Shown piece by piece: positions 1 through 9,315 of a stretch of 64,000 nucleotides of DNA. Below the pieces are notes generated by a model that saw nothing but the letters and a program-made list of their open reading frames with translations, did not search any database and was not told the origin of the DNA. The stretch spans positions 1 to 64,000 of the forward strand of contig JBIICN010000012.1 of the NCBI GenBank assembly GCA_044238845.1, in the 5' to 3' direction. A program made the position numbers and the translations under genes. This DNA comes from UBA4416 sp044238845 (GTDB taxonomy: Bacteria > Bacteroidota > Bacteroidia > B-17B0 > Aurantibacillaceae). Within the stretch, counting starts at the first letter, position 1. Each line of letters begins with the position of its first letter.

Positions 1-1345
1 GCAACTATTTGCATCTGTAACTACCACAGTATTATTCCCAGTTCCTAAATTTGAAATTCCAGCAGTTGTTCCTCCACTTGGTATCCAAGCATATGTATAG
101 CCTGCAGTTCCACCACTTGCAGTTACTGTAGCTCCTCCGGTGCTTGTTCCGCAACCCGTTGCAGTTGTTGCCGTTATAGCTGCGCTTAATGATAATGTTG
201 GTTGAGAAATTAATATGGTTCCAGATCCTGCACATAAACCAGCATCTGTAATATTTACAGTATAAATTCCAGCAGATAATCCTGTTTGACTAGCGCCTGA
301 TAAGTTTCCTGGATTCCAAGTATACGAATATGGTGCTGTTCCTCCATTGCCGTTTACTGTTGCTGAACCTGTACTTGCTCCAAAACAATTTACACTAGCT
401 TGCGAAACTACTGAAAGTGTTGGACCGCCAGCCGTTGTAATATTTGCAACAACTGTTACACTACAACCTTTAGTGTCAGTAACGGTTACCGAATTGCTTC
501 CTGAACCTAAATTTGTAACACCTGACGTTATTCCTCCATTTGGTGTCCAGCTATAAGTATATCCCGGTGTCCCTCCAGAAGCTGTAACTGTAGCTCCGCC
601 AGTGCTTGTGCCGCAACCAGTTGAAATTGTAGAAGATATAACAGCAGATATTGCAGAGGTTGGTTGAGTAATGGTTAAAGTTGTTGTTCCTGAACATTGA
701 TTGACATCAGCAACATTTATGGTATATGTACCTGCGGGTAACCCTGTTTGACTTGAGCCTGATAAATTTCCAGGATTCCAAGTGTATGTGTAAGGGCCAG
801 TTCCACCGGTTGGATTAAGAGATGCTGAACCAGTGTTTGCACCAAAACAAGTAACACTTGCTTGAGATACAACTGATAAGGTTGGTCCACTGGTAGAACT
901 AATTGTTGTAACGACCGTTCTTGTACATCCTTTACTATCAGTAATAGTAACCGTTTGATTCCCAGCAGCTAAGTTTGAAACACCAGCCGTTGTTCCTCCA
1001 CTTGGCGCCCATGAGTAAGTGTATCCTGCTGTTCCACCACTTGCAGTAACGGTAGCGCCTCCTGTACTTGAGCCACAACCTGCGCCGGTTGTTGCTGAAA
1101 TGATGGCACTTAATGATGCTGTTGGCTGTGTAATTATTACTGTTCCTGTCCCGGTACAATTATTTGCGTCCTTAATAGCAATAGTATAAGTGCCAGCTGA
1201 TAAAGCAGATTGAGAGGCTCCGTTTAAATTTCCTGGAGACCAAGTATATGTATATGGTCCAGTTCCTCCGCTTGTTGAAATACTAGCAGTTCCTGTATTG
1301 GCTCCAAAACAATTAACATTAGTTTGAGAAGCAACAGATAAAGTT
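1..1345 (-). repeat. 462-bp (154-codon) supra-repeats of paired SprB modules
   Basis: Two SprB-like modules of about 77 residues alternate. One carries NCFGAxTGxA and GPYTYTW; the other carries GCGxSTGGATVTASGGT and YTYxW. The pair recurs with a fixed 462-nt period: the GGATTCCA/GGAGACCA landmark falls at 311, 773 and 1235. Three pairs are visible and the array continues past the left edge. Confidence 0.85.
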
Positions 1346-3747
1346 AATGTTTGGCAAGTTGGAGTAGAACAAGTTGGAATAGATGCAAGAGATGTAAATG
1401 TAAATGTTGTACCAGTGCCAGTATCAGTTACCTTAATAGGAAACACACCAGCAGCTGGAGCAGTAACTGAAGTTCCAGAAGCAGACCATGTTGGAACAGT
1501 TGTTCCTGCACAAATGAAAGGAATACAGTTTCCACCAGGACAAGCAGCACAGTTAACAGAAGTTGATGTACTGGCTAACGTATAAGTTCCGCTTCCTCCA
1601 CCAACATTTAAAGTACCACCGTTTAAACATAATGTTACGGTACCACAAGACAGAACATTGACTGTGACAGACCCTACACCACAGGCAATACTGTAGGTAA
1701 TAACATGTGTTCCTAACCCTGCCGTTGCTGGGTTAAAAGTTCCAGTTGTAGCATTTGTAATTCCTGGTCCACCCCAAGTACCACCTGGAGTAGCGGCTTG
1801 TAAATTAAAAGCAGCAGCAGTAGAGCATACGTTAGGTGGCTGGCAAATATTTACGTCACAACATGTTAATGATAACGTATTACAAGCACCTGCACTGATA
1901 TGTTGTATAGTTCCTGAACGAGATCCAGTAGATGACGTTCCAGTTGAACCACAAGCTATAATATTACCGCCAGTTGTTACGTGAACATCGTATACGTTGT
2001 ATGTTGTGGGGTATGTGGCTAATTGAGCTAACGAGTTTCCGTCAAATTTTACGACTTGATTTTTTGAACCAACATAAACGTTTCCGCAATCGTCAATATC
2101 AATACCACTGCATTGCACACTGCTTCCTCCAAATCCTCCACCAAAACCACCACCAGGAATTGCTGCAGAAGATATAATAGCGCCTGTTACTAAAGAACGT
2201 TTGTCTAATCTGTCGCCTCTGTGTGTGTAGACAAAAGATGTATTAGCTTTAATAGTCATAATACCAGAGTTGTCATATCTAAAGTTTTCGCATTTATATC
2301 CAAAACTGTATGTGTTAGATATTTTGTAAAGGGCAGCGTTAGGATTTGAACAGTTATTAAAAGTTTGGTTTAAGTAACCGATTGAATCGTGAGTTAAAAA
2401 ATAGTAACGTCCATTCCCACACGGAGCAATTGATCTCACTTCTTGTGTTGGAAGTAAAGCTCCATTTGTTACCCTTATACTATTAAGAACATTTCCATTT
2501 GCCATATTCATTTCATAAACGTATGGTTGTGGAGGCAAAGTATTTCCAGTACCACCAATCACTAATCTTGTTTGATCACAGTTAAATGTAATGTTCCAAA
2601 ATTCGGTTGAAGCGAATAAGCCACCTGGATTTCCGTTATTCCATACAACAGCCCCAGCTGTAGAAACTTTTACGATTTTAGCAACCGAACCCTGTGTAAC
2701 ATATGAGTTACCAACATTATCTACTGCAAATGTTCCAAGCCAAGCTGTTGTATCGTAAGGGGTGTTATATGTCCATTGTAATGTACCAGCAGCATTATAT
2801 TTTAATAATTGCAAGGGCATCACTCCACCAATCAAATAAACATTACCGGCGGCATCCGTTTCACATTCCCAAACGCAATCCCAGTTTGTATTAAAGGCTG
2901 GGGTTTGAGTCCATGGGTCAATAACAACAGTTTGTGTATTATCGTAATTGTTTAATTGAAAAGAAACTGTTTTCCCATTTTTAATAAAGTTAGAAGAAAT
3001 AACAGATGAGATATTGCGCTGATAAAATGATAAGGGAGCATGATCGATGATGTCGCCAAATTTAGTATCGATGTGAATTTCGCCCAAGCTATTTAATGAC
3101 ACATGGTGGTCGTAAACCATTTTTATTAAAGATGGATCAGCGCCAGGGTGAAGTGTTAATGAATATTTTAATCCACTTTTTTCATGAAATACATATTCGA
3201 TATCAATATTCGGATAAATGTTTTTATAAGTTAATTTTTTATATCCTTTGATAGTTGACTCGTTTTTATATTCTCCATTAGCTTGTTTAAAATAGTAACT
3301 ATGATAATCAGATGTGACATCAGACGCTATGATTTGAGTATTATAATTAGCATTTTGCCATAACATGGTGATTTGGTCCTTCTTTACTTTTAAACGACGT
3401 TCTTCCTGTTCGTGACGGGCGTGAGCTTCAGGATCATTCATTTCTTCTTTTCGTTCTCTTTCTATTTCACGGCCATCTTTTTGTTTTTTATAAGTTTCAA
3501 GTAAAGAATAAGTGATTCCTTTTTTGGTAAAATAAATTTTAGTTCCACCGTGGTCTACAGCAAATAAAACGGGGCTAGAGTTATCTAAGTTATTTGGAAT
3601 AGAAAATTGCCCTTTATTTTCGATAAACGCTTTTTGATAGCCAAATTTCTTTGACCATGAAGTTTTATCATTTCCTTGAGCCTTAATAGAGACAGTTAGG
3701 GATAAAAAAATAAAAAATGTAAGAATCTGTTGTAAAACTGATTTCAT
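1..3747 (-). CDS. SprB-repeat surface protein, partial (C-terminus beyond left edge)
   Basis: An uninterrupted frame of 1249 codons starts at the ATG at 3747 and is still open at base 1. The N-terminus has a signal peptide ending near IKAQ (residues 1-24). Residues ~35-290 contain ENKGQF and resemble the DUF7948 N-terminal module of large Bacteroidota exported proteins. A beta-propeller-like region follows to ~600, then a Cys/Gly-rich stretch. From ~residue 796 six SprB-like repeats run to the edge, with GGTxPYTYxW and SAGTYTVxxxDxNxC signatures. SprB repeats are known from gliding-motility adhesins and other T9SS-exported proteins, so a cell-surface role is likely. The T9SS sorting domain would lie off-window and cannot be confirmed. 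A 7/8 match to TAnnTTTG lies about 36 nt upstream of the ATG. Confidence 0.85.
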   Translation of the reverse strand, partial: MKSVLQQILTFFIFLSLTVSIKAQGNDKTSWSKKFGYQKAFIENKGQFSIPNNLDNSSPVLFAVDHGGTKIYFTKKGITYSLLETYKKQKDGREIERERKEEMNDPEAHARHEQEERRLKVKKDQITMLWQNANYNTQIIASDVTSDYHSYYFKQANGEYKNESTIKGYKKLTYKNIYPNIDIEYVFHEKSGLKYSLTLHPGADPSLIKMVYDHHVSLNSLGEIHIDTKFGDIIDHAPLSFYQRNISSVISSNFIKNGKTVSFQLNNYDNTQTVVIDPWTQTPAFNTNWDCVWECETDAAGNVYLIGGVMPLQLLKYNAAGTLQWTYNTPYDTTAWLGTFAVDNVGNSYVTQGSVAKIVKVSTAGAVVWNNGNPGGLFASTEFWNITFNCDQTRLVIGGTGNTLPPQPYVYEMNMANGNVLNSIRVTNGALLPTQEVRSIAPCGNGRYYFLTHDSIGYLNQTFNNCSNPNAALYKISNTYSFGYKCENFRYDNSGIMTIKANTSFVYTHRGDRLDKRSLVTGAIISSAAIPGGGFGGGFGGSSVQCSGIDIDDCGNVYVGSKNQVVKFDGNSLAQLATYPTTYNVYDVHVTTGGNIIACGSTGTSSTGSRSGTIQHISAGACNTLSLTCCDVNICQPPNVCSTAAAFNLQAATPGGTWGGPGITNATTGTFNPATAGLGTHVITYSIACGVGSVTVNVLSCGTVTLCLNGGTLNVGGGSGTYTLASTSTSVNCAACPGGNCIPFICAGTTVPTWSASGTSVTAPAAGVFPIKVTDTGTGTTFTFTSLASIPTCSTPTCQTLTLSVASQTNVNCFGANTGTASISTSGGTGPYTYTWSPGNLNGASQSALSAGTYTIAIKDANNCTGTGTVIITQPTASLSAIISATTGAGCGSSTGGATVTASGGTAGYTYSWAPSGGTTAGVSNLAAGNQTVTITDSKGCTRTVVTTISSTSGPTLSVVSQASVTCFGANTGSASLNPTGGTGPYTYTWNPGNLSGSSQTGLPAGTYTINVADVNQCSGTTTLTITQPTSAISAVISSTISTGCGTSTGGATVTASGGTPGYTYSWTPNGGITSGVTNLGSGSNSVTVTDTKGCSVTVVANITTAGGPTLSVVSQASVNCFGASTGSATVNGNGGTAPYSYTWNPGNLSGASQTGLSAGIYTVNITDAGLCAGSGTILISQPTLSLSAAITATTATGCGTSTGGATVTASGGTAGYTYAWIPSGGTTAGISNLGTGNNTVVVTDANSC

Positions 3748-3853
3748 GCCTATAAGATTGAAAATTAGTGAATTGTGTTACATGCAAATATCCTGAAAAC
3801 GGGTAAAATACTTTAGGGGGGTAGCCCCTCAAATTCACTAGTTAAAACGTTAA

Positions 3854-3885
3854 AAAAAGCCCTTCAAATTAAAAAAGGGCTTTTT
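3854..3885 (-). terminator. Rho-independent terminator of the TonB receptor gene
   Basis: An 11-bp stem (AAAAAGCCCTT at 3854-3864, AAGGGCTTTTT at 3875-3885) encloses a 10-nt loop. A/T tracts on both sides mean it could act in either direction. It sits about 20 nt beyond the stop codon of the leftward TonB-receptor gene. Confidence 0.85.
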
Positions 3886-3902
3886 ATCAAAAAAACAAAA
3901 AA

Positions 3903-6320
3903 CTACATCTTATACCTTAAGCTAATAATTATATTTCTTCCTGGTGCATTTATGCCACTGGCAAAGGTGCGATAACGATTATTGGTAATGTTTTCGCAAG
4001 CTAAATTTAATCTTAGCGATTTTGTAATATTAATTCCAAAGCGAATATTTAATGTAAACCAAGCAGGCATTCCATTAGCTGTTGCGTATTGCAAATTATC
4101 TTCGGTAGAGATATATGCTGGTCCGTAATCTGCCAATGCTTTTTTACCATTGTAACGAACAAAAAACTCTCCGTCAATATTTTTTGTTTTGTAAATTAAA
4201 CTGGTTTGCCCAAAAAGAGGTGCGATATGATCTAAAGGGATAACTGTGTCTATTTTAGTATCAGTTACTCTACCATATGTATAATTTAAAACGCTTTTAA
4301 AGGATACATGTTCATTAAAATCAAGTGTCACGCCTCCATTTATTCCAAGTATGTATGCATTATTGCCATTTTGCATAGCCTGTACTTTGCTTTTTACACC
4401 TTGGTACATAACCGAATCGCTGCCGTTAAATTTAAAATCTCTTACTACTAATACATTTGTAAGACTTGTATAATATCCAGTGATATCAAATTTATATTTT
4501 CCTTGTATGACTTTACTAATACTTAATTCAAAGTTATAAGAGTACTCAGGTTTTAAATTTGGATTAGGAACGATTGCAAATCCTGCAGGAGATTCAAACA
4601 CTTTTGTCATATCGTCCACATTAGGCGATCTAAAGCCTGTATTTGCCAATAAACCTACTTTATAATCATTATCTAATTTCCATGTAAAACCTAATGATCC
4701 TGTGACAGCCTGATTATTTTGTTTAGCTGTTTTAAAAGGAAATTTAAAAAACGTAGTATCTGTAAAGTTTGAAGTTAAAACAGTATTCGTGTATCTTATT
4801 CCGTCAGTAATCACAAAATTTTTATTTACTTCCCAAGCATGTGATAGATAAACAGCAAAAGTATTTAGATTACTACCTCCATCAGGATAGCGTGTTTGTG
4901 CTTTTCCTTCACTATCCGAAACTATGTTTGTACTATCTGCCTCTGATTTGACATCGTTTGCTGTAAATTCTAAACCATAACGTAGTTCATGTTTTTCTTT
5001 AATAACCTTATTTGCATCAACGTTAGCGGATAAAACCGTTACATCTTCGCGTTGCGAAATACGAGCTGTTTTTTGCCATCGGCGTGTGTATCTATCTTGA
5101 TCTATTTTTTGATAAGCTAAAATTATTTTAACATTATCTGTTAGAAAGGTTTTTCTGTCAAAGTTTAAAGTATAGGCTGCTAATGTTCTTTTTTGAGGGC
5201 CATATTCGTTTTCAGCCCACCTAAATTTTCCGCTTGAATAGTCTCCATTCATTCGATCATAACGAGGTAAGTAGCTTGATGAACCATGTTGCAAATTTAA
5301 ATTATGAGTAAGGTGTTCTCCTGTTTTTAAATTAAAACGTTGCATGAAATCAATTTGAGTGTATCCGCTACTTTTTTGTAAATTATGGTTAGCGTTTATG
5401 CTCATAGTGTCACGACCATTTATTCTGTCTTGAAAATATTTTCGATCCCATGAGTTCGAATAGCCAGCTAGTTTTGTTGAACCACTCATCACGTCACCAA
5501 AATCCGAAAATGTAATGTTTGTTAGTGAAGCAATTTTTTTCCAACCTAGATTAAAATCTAGATGACCCGTTTTTTCTTGAACTGCACTTGCGTAGCGAAC
5601 CATGGCATTTGCTTTTACTAGCATTTTATCATCGCTACTAAATTGTGCATTTTTAGTATAAAAATGCATCACGCCTCCTAATGCATCACTGCCATACATG
5701 GTTGATGAAGGTCCAAAAACAATTTCAGTTCGTTCTAACATATTAGGGTCAATCGTCATCACATCTTGTAAATGTCCGCCACGGTAAATAGCATTATTCA
5801 TTCGCACACCATCTATGACTAAAAGAACTTTGTTTGCTTCAAAGCCTCTCATGCTTGGGCTTCCGCCGCCTGCCTGACTTTTTTGAATAAACACTTGTCC
5901 AGTGTTTTGCAATAATTCACCACTAGTGGCTGGGTTTGAAAACTCTATATCTTTTTGTTTGATAATTTCCATTTGATATGGAACATCCATTTTAGATTCT
6001 GCTGTTCTGTTAGCAGATAAAACAATTTCATCCAGATTAACAGACTTTGCAAATAAATCAACAGATATATCTTCATTTTGAGATATAAATATTTTTTTAG
6101 TTGCATACCCAAATTGATATACAAAGGCAGAGTCACCTTTTAGTAAGGAAGAGATATTAGCTTTACCTCGTATATCTGTTTTTACTTGTGTATTATTTTT
6201 ATCTTGTATAATAACATCTTGTAACGGTTCGCGTGACGACCAATCACGCACCGTTATAGTTTGTGCGAACGAATTTATATATAGTGCACTAAACAAAAGA
6301 AGTAAAAGACTTTTTTGCAT
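3903..6320 (-). CDS. TonB-dependent receptor, haem/haemoglobin-type
   Basis: The 805-residue product has a signal peptide (residues 1-19, ending FAQ) and a short carboxypeptidase-regulatory-like beta domain (~20-95). A plug domain follows (~105-230, with GGGSPSMRGFEANKVLLVIDG and GPSSTMYGSDALGG), then a beta-barrel ending in an aromatic/Met residue as outer-membrane proteins do. FRSPNVDD followed by NPNLKPE resembles the FRAP/NPDL block of haem and haemoglobin receptors (HmuR/HemR type). It should take up haem or a similar iron ligand across the outer membrane using TonB energy. No TonB, ExbBD or haem-handling genes are adjacent, so the ligand is an inference. The upstream 181-residue gene is in the same direction 102 nt away. 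Confidence 0.85.
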   Translation of the reverse strand: MQKSLLLLLFSALYINSFAQTITVRDWSSREPLQDVIIQDKNNTQVKTDIRGKANISSLLKGDSAFVYQFGYATKKIFISQNEDISVDLFAKSVNLDEIVLSANRTAESKMDVPYQMEIIKQKDIEFSNPATSGELLQNTGQVFIQKSQAGGGSPSMRGFEANKVLLVIDGVRMNNAIYRGGHLQDVMTIDPNMLERTEIVFGPSSTMYGSDALGGVMHFYTKNAQFSSDDKMLVKANAMVRYASAVQEKTGHLDFNLGWKKIASLTNITFSDFGDVMSGSTKLAGYSNSWDRKYFQDRINGRDTMSINANHNLQKSSGYTQIDFMQRFNLKTGEHLTHNLNLQHGSSSYLPRYDRMNGDYSSGKFRWAENEYGPQKRTLAAYTLNFDRKTFLTDNVKIILAYQKIDQDRYTRRWQKTARISQREDVTVLSANVDANKVIKEKHELRYGLEFTANDVKSEADSTNIVSDSEGKAQTRYPDGGSNLNTFAVYLSHAWEVNKNFVITDGIRYTNTVLTSNFTDTTFFKFPFKTAKQNNQAVTGSLGFTWKLDNDYKVGLLANTGFRSPNVDDMTKVFESPAGFAIVPNPNLKPEYSYNFELSISKVIQGKYKFDITGYYTSLTNVLVVRDFKFNGSDSVMYQGVKSKVQAMQNGNNAYILGINGGVTLDFNEHVSFKSVLNYTYGRVTDTKIDTVIPLDHIAPLFGQTSLIYKTKNIDGEFFVRYNGKKALADYGPAYISTEDNLQYATANGMPAWFTLNIRFGINITKSLRLNLACENITNNRYRTFASGINAPGRNIIISLRYKM

Positions 6321-6392
6321 AATAATTCATTTTTTTAAATTAGAAACAGCAATGCTAATAGTAGGTGTAATAACTAAAGCATTAAAAATGAG

Positions 6393-6412
6393 CTTTAACG
6401 TAATTGTTAAAG
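6393..6412. other. Inverted repeat upstream of the TonB receptor gene
   Basis: A perfect 7-bp dyad (CTTTAAC, 6-nt spacer, GTTAAAG) lies 73-92 nt before the receptor start. It could be an operator or a weak attenuator. No iron-regulator box was recognised. Confidence 0.4.
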
Positions 6413-6422
6413 TAAAAAATAA

Positions 6423-6968
6423 TTATGCTAAAAAATCGGGAGGGGGCGTTTCTTGATTAAGAACAATTGTTTGAAGCTTACATAACGAAGCATTATTTTT
6501 TATTGAAAAACAGTTTAATGGAAAGAGTTTAAGGCGAGCCTCAAAATGATGAACGATAGTTTTTAAAGCTAAAAACTGTTTAAGAAGATCAAAGGGATTT
6601 TTAGTTGATGTATGTGAGTTGACAGAATACATAGAGGCAAATTGTTTTTTTAATTCTGTTTCTTGAAAATCGGAAACAACTGTTAGGTAAACTTTACCAT
6701 TTTTGTTTTCAATATGTATGATGTCATATAGCACGTCTTTGTAAATCACCTCTTTATTTTCATCTTCCCAAATGATGGTATTAGAATTTGTAAATAGTTC
6801 GCTAGGATTAATTTTAATAATGGTTGTTGCGGTTGTTTTTTTATTTAATGAAATATATGATTTGAACTCTTTTTTGTAAGACTGAAGAAAACACTTGTAC
6901 ATAAAAAAACTGCCAGTAGAAAAAACTACGATTAACATTACAGATAATATAAGGGCCGTTTTTTTCAA
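6423..6968 (-). CDS. Small membrane-anchored protein with PPP-containing C-terminal tail
   Basis: The 181-residue product has one N-terminal hydrophobic segment (residues 5-27) that could be a signal anchor. The remainder is polar, mixed alpha/beta in appearance, and ends ETPPPDFLA. I do not recognise the family. Short exported proteins ending in PPPxx just upstream of TonB receptors or metal-related genes are common in Bacteroidota. Here it lies immediately upstream of, and is codirectional with, the haem-type receptor, so a role tied to that receptor is plausible. A second protein with a similar tail occurs at 23118. Confidence 0.7.
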   Translation of the reverse strand: MKKTALILSVMLIVVFSTGSFFMYKCFLQSYKKEFKSYISLNKKTTATTIIKINPSELFTNSNTIIWEDENKEVIYKDVLYDIIHIENKNGKVYLTVVSDFQETELKKQFASMYSVNSHTSTKNPFDLLKQFLALKTIVHHFEARLKLFPLNCFSIKNNASLCKLQTIVLNQETPPPDFLA

Positions 6969-7311
6969 AAACCAATGATTTTTTATTTACTAGGTTTAAA
7001 AGTATGGATTTTAGATTTCAGAAAGTAGTGTGCTAACCCTCTTTTTTATCAATGTGATAAGAAAAAACACATATTTTATCTAAAAAGACAACGAATTCGA
7101 CATTGATAAATTATAAACGAGATTTAAAATAAAAAACATCTTGATTATTACTAATTGCCACAGGTCTAAAAAATGCGCACAGTTTTCGCACAGCGTAAGT
7201 GCAAAAAAGGGGTAAAATAGAAGGAAAAGGTCTTATGATTTGACTGGCTTTGCGGTCTCTCCTAAAGCAGAAAACCCTTTCAAACACAAGGCTTAAAAGG
7301 GTTTCATTATC
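6969..7311. other. Non-coding stretch flanking the island, with ancestral tRNA terminator
   Basis: No credible gene is seen. The notable element is the dyad AAACCCTTT (7272-7280) / AAAGGGTTT (7296-7304), which on the minus strand is followed by TTTT. It sits just downstream of the partial tRNA copy, so it is probably the original terminator of tRNA-Val before the island inserted. The rest is AT-rich with no clear structure. Confidence 0.5.
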
Positions 7312-7359
7312 TGTGGGAGATACAGGGTTCGAACCTGTGACCCCCTGCTTGTAAGGCAG
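7312..7359 (-). repeat. attL: duplicated 3' half of tRNA-Val
   Basis: This 48-bp segment is identical to 20835-20882. It spans the tRNA anticodon loop, variable region, T-arm and 3' acceptor strand. Past 7359 the match ends; the adjoining sequence GGGATTAAGC (minus strand, read toward the core) does not pair with the acceptor strand or form a D-arm. The copy is therefore a non-functional tRNA remnant marking the distal end of the island. Confidence 0.9.
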
Positions 7360-7414
7360 AAGGCTAAACCGCTTAATCCCAGTAATAGTAAGCCTCTCTA
7401 TCGTAACTCAAATA

Positions 7415-7432
7415 ATTTGCAAGTTATTTGCA
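7415..7432. other. Candidate integrase arm-type site, left end
   Basis: The 18-bp sequence ATTTGCAAGTTATTTGCA is identical to 20717-20734 at the other island end and in the same orientation. It consists of an ATTTGCAAGTT unit followed by the start of a second. Its position, 55 bp inside the att core, suits an accessory binding site of a tyrosine recombinase. Confidence 0.55.
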
Positions 7433-7508
7433 TGTTTTAAGGTCGGATTTGTAATAAGAACTTCAGCAAATATAGACAAAAATTCTTTGTTTAATGCCTT
7501 TATTACGT

Positions 7509-8888
7509 TTATACCTCAATCCCAGAACGACTCCTACTAAAACTTAGCTTTATTTCATAGGTATCTTTTTCAATAAAGGTTTCTACTCTTGCATAGTAAT
7601 TCAAAATACTTTTCACAAAATTAATACTTATTGCTCTTTCATTTGAATCTAACGGAATTTGTTTTTTTGTAAGATTAGAAAAGCTTAATTCCAATCTACT
7701 GCCTTTATCATGATATGCAACATTCACTTTTTTATCCAAAGAGTGTACATAAACGTTGGTGAATATTTCAGTTAAAGTTATATAAAAGACATTAGTTGGT
7801 AGCATTAAAACAGGCATTTTACTTAAATCATTTAAAAAAACAACCTCAACATCCATTGGTTTTGCAACATCAATAATCAATTTTTCTACATTTGAAATAA
7901 GTTCGTTTCGTCCCTCATTTTTCCCACTTAATTTATTAAATTCTAATAAGTCTTTCGTCTCAGTTATCGATTGTTCTTTTACACTAATCTTAAGATTTTT
8001 CTTTGCATTTTGCATAAAATTTGAAGTGTCATATATATTAAACACTTTCATGCTTGGAGCTTCAAAATATATTTCGTTCAACAATTCTTTCCTCGCACCT
8101 AATTTCCTTCCTCTAATTTCATGCCACCAGTCTTCTTTTATATCACCCGTGACTAAAATTATATATTCCAAACCATCCTCTTTTGCTTTTTTAATAATTT
8201 CTTTCCAAACCAAAAGGTCTCCAAATTTTCTTACAATTTTTTTGTTTTCAAATAAATAATACCCTTTTTTGTCAGAATCCTTATAGCCTGGAGGTATGTT
8301 ATCCCTATATCTAGCCTCACCTTCCTTGTAAATGATATCAAGTTCTTCTGTAGTAAAACTATTACCAATTTTACCTTCAAAAATATTTGAAATCTTCGTC
8401 TTTAATTCATCCTCATTATTTACATCTGGCTGTTTTTTATCCAGAGCGTCTAATTCTTTTAGAAATTTATCTAACCTTCCATGAGAATCCTTAAATAAAT
8501 TTTCATCTATATATAAATCTGGGTTAATTACTGAGTGTCGTTTTTTCAATTGAAGGTCATTAAGTTTTTTGTTTAATGAGGTAAGCACTTCGTCAATTTC
8601 GTTCTTACTGTCTTTTAATATATTTCTAACTGAAGTAAATTTATTTTTTTGGTCACTTATAGCATCCATTCGATTATTAGTAAACTCTAATGCTGCTTGA
8701 AAAGGTAGCCATAAACGTGTGCTAATTTTTTTATTAGATAGTATACTAAGCAAATCCTTTTTAGCAGATTCTGGCAGCCTATATAGGTCTAAGAGGACGT
8801 TAGTGTCAAAAACAAACAATCCTTTGTCCCAAAGTAATTTGAAATCCTGCTCGGTTAATTCTCTATGTGATTTAAAAATTTTATCCAT
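7509..8888 (-). CDS. PIN-like nuclease fused to GHKL/HATPase-like domain
   Basis: The 459-residue protein begins with a PIN-like domain of the PIN_8 type: FVFDTNVLLDLY (acidic D28), an E in LPFQAALEF, FGDLLVWKEII near 222-232, and VTGDIKEDWW near 248-257. These are the acidic positions of a metal-dependent RNase/DNase. Residues ~90-130 look coiled-coil. The C-terminal ~100 residues resemble a histidine-kinase-type ATP-binding fold: LTEIFTNVYVHS as an N-box-like helix, then AISINFVKSILNYY as a G2-box-like helix. The glycine-rich ATP loops are weak, so nucleotide binding is uncertain. It is the last gene of the leftward restriction operon, 31 nt after the ART-like gene. A nuclease effector of defence is inferred from domains and context. 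Confidence 0.75.
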   Translation of the reverse strand: MDKIFKSHRELTEQDFKLLWDKGLFVFDTNVLLDLYRLPESAKKDLLSILSNKKISTRLWLPFQAALEFTNNRMDAISDQKNKFTSVRNILKDSKNEIDEVLTSLNKKLNDLQLKKRHSVINPDLYIDENLFKDSHGRLDKFLKELDALDKKQPDVNNEDELKTKISNIFEGKIGNSFTTEELDIIYKEGEARYRDNIPPGYKDSDKKGYYLFENKKIVRKFGDLLVWKEIIKKAKEDGLEYIILVTGDIKEDWWHEIRGRKLGARKELLNEIYFEAPSMKVFNIYDTSNFMQNAKKNLKISVKEQSITETKDLLEFNKLSGKNEGRNELISNVEKLIIDVAKPMDVEVVFLNDLSKMPVLMLPTNVFYITLTEIFTNVYVHSLDKKVNVAYHDKGSRLELSFSNLTKKQIPLDSNERAISINFVKSILNYYARVETFIEKDTYEIKLSFSRSRSGIEV

Positions 8889-8919
8889 TGATTTCTTATA
8901 TTATTTTAAATGTGGTCAT

Positions 8920-9297
8920 TTACGATTCAACTATTTGTATAAACTCTGGTAGTATTAAGCATCGATATCCTATTGTCCCATGCTCTATAAACATGTAATC
9001 AATTATATCACTTTCGTCATAGTTTCCCCTCATTCCAATATATGCAGTATGGGAATAGTCTTTATAAAAACATTTCAATTCAAGCCCTTTTTTATTTATG
9101 CGTAAAATAATTTCTCTTTGTCCGTCACCTGCTACTCCTTTAACATGTCTGATATTAGTTAAACAAATTATTTTCGGCTCGCTCCTTGTAGGCATCCCTC
9201 CAACCCAGTATGGGATTAATCCATTATTCAGAATAGAATCAATATGTTCTTCGGTAGTTACGTGGTATAAATACTCTTCTGTATCGATGATTTTCAT
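8920..9297 (-). CDS. Small ADP-ribosyltransferase-fold-like protein (DarT/KptA-like N-terminus)
   Basis: The 125-residue protein opens with LYHVTTEEHIDSILNNGLIP. This matches the YH(I/V)T...I...GL signature seen at the NAD-binding start of DarT-type toxins and KptA/Tpt1 RNA 2'-phosphotransferases. A conserved-looking YIGMRG and a C-terminal IEHGTIGYRCLILPEFI follow, and an E in the last strand could serve as catalytic acid. It is shorter than most DarT proteins (~200 residues), and no macrodomain antitoxin (DarG) is adjacent. It lies 18 nt after hsdR and 31 nt before the PIN-GHKL gene on the same strand, so it is probably cotranscribed with the restriction genes. The fold is an inference from one motif. 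Confidence 0.55.
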   Translation of the reverse strand: MKIIDTEEYLYHVTTEEHIDSILNNGLIPYWVGGMPTRSEPKIICLTNIRHVKGVAGDGQREIILRINKKGLELKCFYKDYSHTAYIGMRGNYDESDIIDYMFIEHGTIGYRCLILPEFIQIVES

Positions 9298-9315
9298 AAT
9301 TTATGATATTTTATT

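Noticed and set aside
1..1345. CRISPR array or DNA-level satellite
   Set aside because: The 462-bp period is codon-based and lies within an open frame; the units are SprB protein repeats.
7312..7382. Second tRNA-Val gene
   Set aside because: Only the 3' half matches. The adjoining 5' sequence does not pair with the acceptor strand and has no D-arm, so it is the attL remnant.
8920..9297. Complete DarTG toxin-antitoxin pair
   Set aside because: No macrodomain (DarG) gene is adjacent, and the protein is shorter than DarT.
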